DNA of 12,914 nt from Hylemonella sp. UBA2468 (GTDB taxonomy: Bacteria > Pseudomonadota > Gammaproteobacteria > Burkholderiales > Burkholderiaceae_C), in NCBI GenBank assembly GCA_002342165.1, contig DDPM01000004.1, forward strand, positions 1,129-14,042, in the 5' to 3' direction. The stretch's first letter is position 1, and each line of letters starts with the position of its first letter. The notes below the pieces were generated by a model. That model saw only the letters and a list, made by a program, of their open reading frames with translations, was not told where the DNA came from and made no database searches. This document shows positions 11,348 to 12,914 of this stretch, one piece after another. The translations under genes and the position numbers were made by a program.

Positions 11348-12416
11348 CGTCTCGGGTCAGGAATTGGATTTGGATTCGTGCGTCGGCATGATGCGCGCGG
11401 GCTCGAAAACATTTTTTGCAGCCAGCCGCCTGCTTCCTCAGCGCATGAGAGCTGCGTCCGTAGCCTTGTATGCGTTTTGCCGTGTTGCCGACGATCTGGT
11501 GGACGGCGCGGAATATTCTCCGAAGCAAAGTCTCAAACTGTTGCACCATCGGCTCGACCGGGTGTACCAAGGTCAACCCAGCGTGGCCATTGAAGACCAA
11601 GCTTTGGCTTTGGTGGTGCAGCAGTACCAGCTGCCCCGTTTGTTATTGGACGGTTTGCTTGAAGGTTTTGCATGGGATGCCGAGGGTCGGCGTTACGACA
11701 CCCTGGAGCAACTGCACAGTTACGCAGCCCGCGTGGCTGGAACGGTGGGCGGCATGATGTGTTGGATCATGGGCATTCGAAACCCCGTGGCCTTGGCGAG
11801 GGCTTGCGAATTGGGTGTGGCCATGCAACTGACCAACATTGCCCGAGATGTGGGAGATGACGCCCGCATAGGGCGCATCTATCTGCCCTACGCTTGGTTG
11901 CAAGAAGCGGGCATTACCCCACAAGAGTGGCTGCAACAACCTGAGTGCACCCCTGCCCTTCAGTCGGTGGTGAGCCGCTTACTGCTTGAGGCCGACCGCT
12001 TGTACGAGCAGGCCAGTGCAGGCATTGCGGATTTGCCTAAAGACTGTCGTCCTGCGATTTTGGCTGCACGTTTGATCTACGCCGAAATCGGTCATCAGCT
12101 TCGCCGCAATGGTCTGAACTCTGTGGACCACAGGGCCGTGGTGGGCACACCCACCAAGCTCAGACTGCTGGGCCAATCTCATTTGTCTGCCGCTTGGATC
12201 AAGCCCGCCGAACACCCGCCCAAACCTCTGGATGCTATTGCCTATTTGGTGGATGGGTGTATGGCTCATATAGCTTCTGAAAAGACTCTGGCAAGACCAA
12301 GCACTGTTGCCAACGCCCGTTCTGCGGTCGACAAAATTGAATGGATGCTGGTGCTGTTTGAGCGCCTCGCTCACGAACGCCGTGACGCTATGGAAGCGCC
12401 TCGGGTTTTGCACTGA
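11328..12416 (+). CDS. crtB: Phytoene synthase, CrtB
   Basis: Condenses two geranylgeranyl diphosphates into 15-cis-phytoene, the first carotenoid step, supplying CrtI encoded just upstream. The product is 362 residues. The early motif SKTFFAASRLLP (26-37) is typical, and the two Mg2+/diphosphate-binding aspartate motifs are present: Asp55-x3-Asp59 in VADDLVD and Asp174-x3-Asp178 in ARDVGDD. RIYLP (183-187) follows as expected. The start at 11328 overlaps the end of crtI by 20 nt; an in-frame TTG at 11310 would add six residues and is less likely. No obvious Shine-Dalgarno precedes it, so translation is probably coupled to crtI. Its 3' end runs 29 bp into the convergent LeuD-like gene. It is the last photosynthesis gene on this strand in the window. 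Confidence 0.96.
   Translation: MSIPSSSVSGQELDLDSCVGMMRAGSKTFFAASRLLPQRMRAASVALYAFCRVADDLVDGAEYSPKQSLKLLHHRLDRVYQGQPSVAIEDQALALVVQQYQLPRLLLDGLLEGFAWDAEGRRYDTLEQLHSYAARVAGTVGGMMCWIMGIRNPVALARACELGVAMQLTNIARDVGDDARIGRIYLPYAWLQEAGITPQEWLQQPECTPALQSVVSRLLLEADRLYEQASAGIADLPKDCRPAILAARLIYAEIGHQLRRNGLNSVDHRAVVGTPTKLRLLGQSHLSAAWIKPAEHPPKPLDAIAYLVDGCMAHIASEKTLARPSTVANARSAVDKIEWMLVLFERLAHERRDAMEAPRVLH
12388..12416. other. Convergent 3' overlap of crtB and the LeuD-like gene
   Basis: The crtB stop (TGA, 12414-12416, + strand) lies beyond the stop of the opposite gene (TAG on the - strand, 12388-12390), so both reading frames share 29 bp tail to tail. There is no room for a terminator between them. The T-run at 12438-12444 lies inside the LeuD-like coding sequence and has no GC-rich stem directly before it on the + strand. 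Confidence 0.85.
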
Positions 12417-12914
12417 GTGGGACAGCAAGCGTAGTATTTTTTTCGGCCCACCATGTACTAAGCCAGGCCTCTCCCCCACCTTTGGCAACCAAATCTTGAA
12501 GACTTTGTGGCATGGGACGCCAGTTGGCTGTGAGTCCACGCGTATGGTTTGTAAATGAACCAGTAGAAAAATTGACTTCGATGTCATCACCGTTTGAGCA
12601 CATTGAAGTCACTCCCTGACAATGAGCTAAAACACGAAGACCTGCATAAATAGCACCTCTGTAGCCTTGGGTGGGCATGGATTCGCAAATCACCCCCAAA
12701 CCAAGTGCTCTCATTGCGATATAGCCAGTACTTTTTTGGCCCACACCAAAATTGCGACCCGCAACAATGATGTCTCCAGGTTTGCAACGACTCGCAAACC
12801 CGGGGTCAGTGAGTTCGAACAAGTGATGCTTTAGAACATCAGGATCAGTCTCACGGTCAATGATAAAACGCTGAGGAATAACGCCATCTGCATGTGGTAC
12901 ATCGTGACCTAGCA
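12388..12914 (-). CDS. LeuD-like 3-isopropylmalate dehydratase / aconitase-family small subunit (5' end outside window)
   Basis: Swivel-domain small subunit of the LeuC/LeuD-type hydro-lyase family, which pairs with a [4Fe-4S] large subunit not in this window. The frame is open to the right edge; 174 residues are visible and probably only 10-25 are missing. Family landmarks, numbered from the first visible codon, are HADGVIPQRF (8-17), DPGFASRCKPGDIIVAGRNF (36-55), YRGAIYAGLRVL, and the C-terminal GDDIEVNF plus GGGEAW. The usual active-site loop GxGSSREHA is replaced by GVGQKSTGYIA (56-66), so substrate contacts differ from true LeuD and the leucine role is uncertain; I therefore give no symbol. 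It is transcribed towards crtB and overlaps it by 29 bp. It is not a photosynthesis gene and marks the likely cluster border. Confidence 0.8.
   Translation of the reverse strand, partial: LGHDVPHADGVIPQRFIIDRETDPDVLKHHLFELTDPGFASRCKPGDIIVAGRNFGVGQKSTGYIAMRALGLGVICESMPTQGYRGAIYAGLRVLAHCQGVTSMCSNGDDIEVNFSTGSFTNHTRGLTANWRPMPQSLQDLVAKGGGEAWLSTWWAEKNTTLAVPLSAKPEALP

Noticed and set aside
12417..12452. Possible terminator after crtB: GTGGG ... CCCAC with a T-run
   Set aside because: The T-run (12438-12444) falls in the loop rather than after the stem, the stem is only five pairs with a loop of about 26 nt, and the bases encode the LeuD-like protein.
11979..12590. A 203-codon - strand frame running across the end of crtB
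   Set aside because: It overlaps crtB and the LeuD-like gene in another frame. Those two explain the region with conserved motifs, and this frame shows none.

Overview
This window is the bacteriochlorophyll / reaction-centre / carotenoid part of a photosynthesis gene cluster from an anoxygenic phototrophic proteobacterium. The gene order bchH-bchL-bchM-lhaA-puhA-puhB-puhC-acsF-puhE, with the oxygen-dependent cyclase gene acsF placed directly after puhC, is the arrangement I associate with Burkholderiales such as Rubrivivax, Rhodoferax and Limnohabitans. Base composition looks moderately GC-rich by eye (not computed). My best guess is a betaproteobacterium of the Comamonadaceae type, possibly an aerobic freshwater phototroph. 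The taxon is an inference from layout and protein sequence, not the result of a search.

Layout. Bases 1-12416 hold eleven genes, all on the + strand: bchH (5' end outside the window), bchL, bchM, lhaA, puhA, puhB, puhC, acsF, puhE, crtI and crtB. The spacing is extremely tight. There are 4-nt stop/start overlaps at bchH/bchL, bchM/lhaA, puhA/puhB and puhE/crtI, and a 20-nt overlap at crtI/crtB. The other gaps are 10-18 nt, and the largest is 50 nt, in front of puhA. No terminator or convincing promoter was seen between any of these genes, so they probably form one long transcription unit (a superoperon), perhaps with promoters hidden inside coding sequence. At the right edge (12388-12914, - strand) is a gene for a LeuD-like aconitase-family small subunit. 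Its 3' end overlaps the 3' end of crtB by 29 bp. It appears to mark the outer border of the photosynthesis cluster.

How the genes work together. BchH is the porphyrin-binding subunit of Mg-chelatase (first committed step). BchM methylates Mg-protoporphyrin IX. AcsF closes the fifth ring using O2. BchL is the ATP-dependent reductase component of dark-operative protochlorophyllide reductase. LhaA and PuhB, PuhC and PuhE are membrane assembly factors for light-harvesting complex 1 and the reaction centre, and PuhA is the reaction-centre H subunit. CrtB makes phytoene and CrtI desaturates it towards the carotenoids that fill the same complexes. Pigment synthesis, cofactor supply and complex assembly are thus physically linked.

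Nothing here looks like an undescribed system. The points worth a second look are the LeuD-like neighbour with an altered active-site loop, its convergent overlap with crtB, the attachment of crtIB to the puh/acsF block, a cysteine cluster in BchH, and a few unusual translation-initiation contexts (bchM, puhE).
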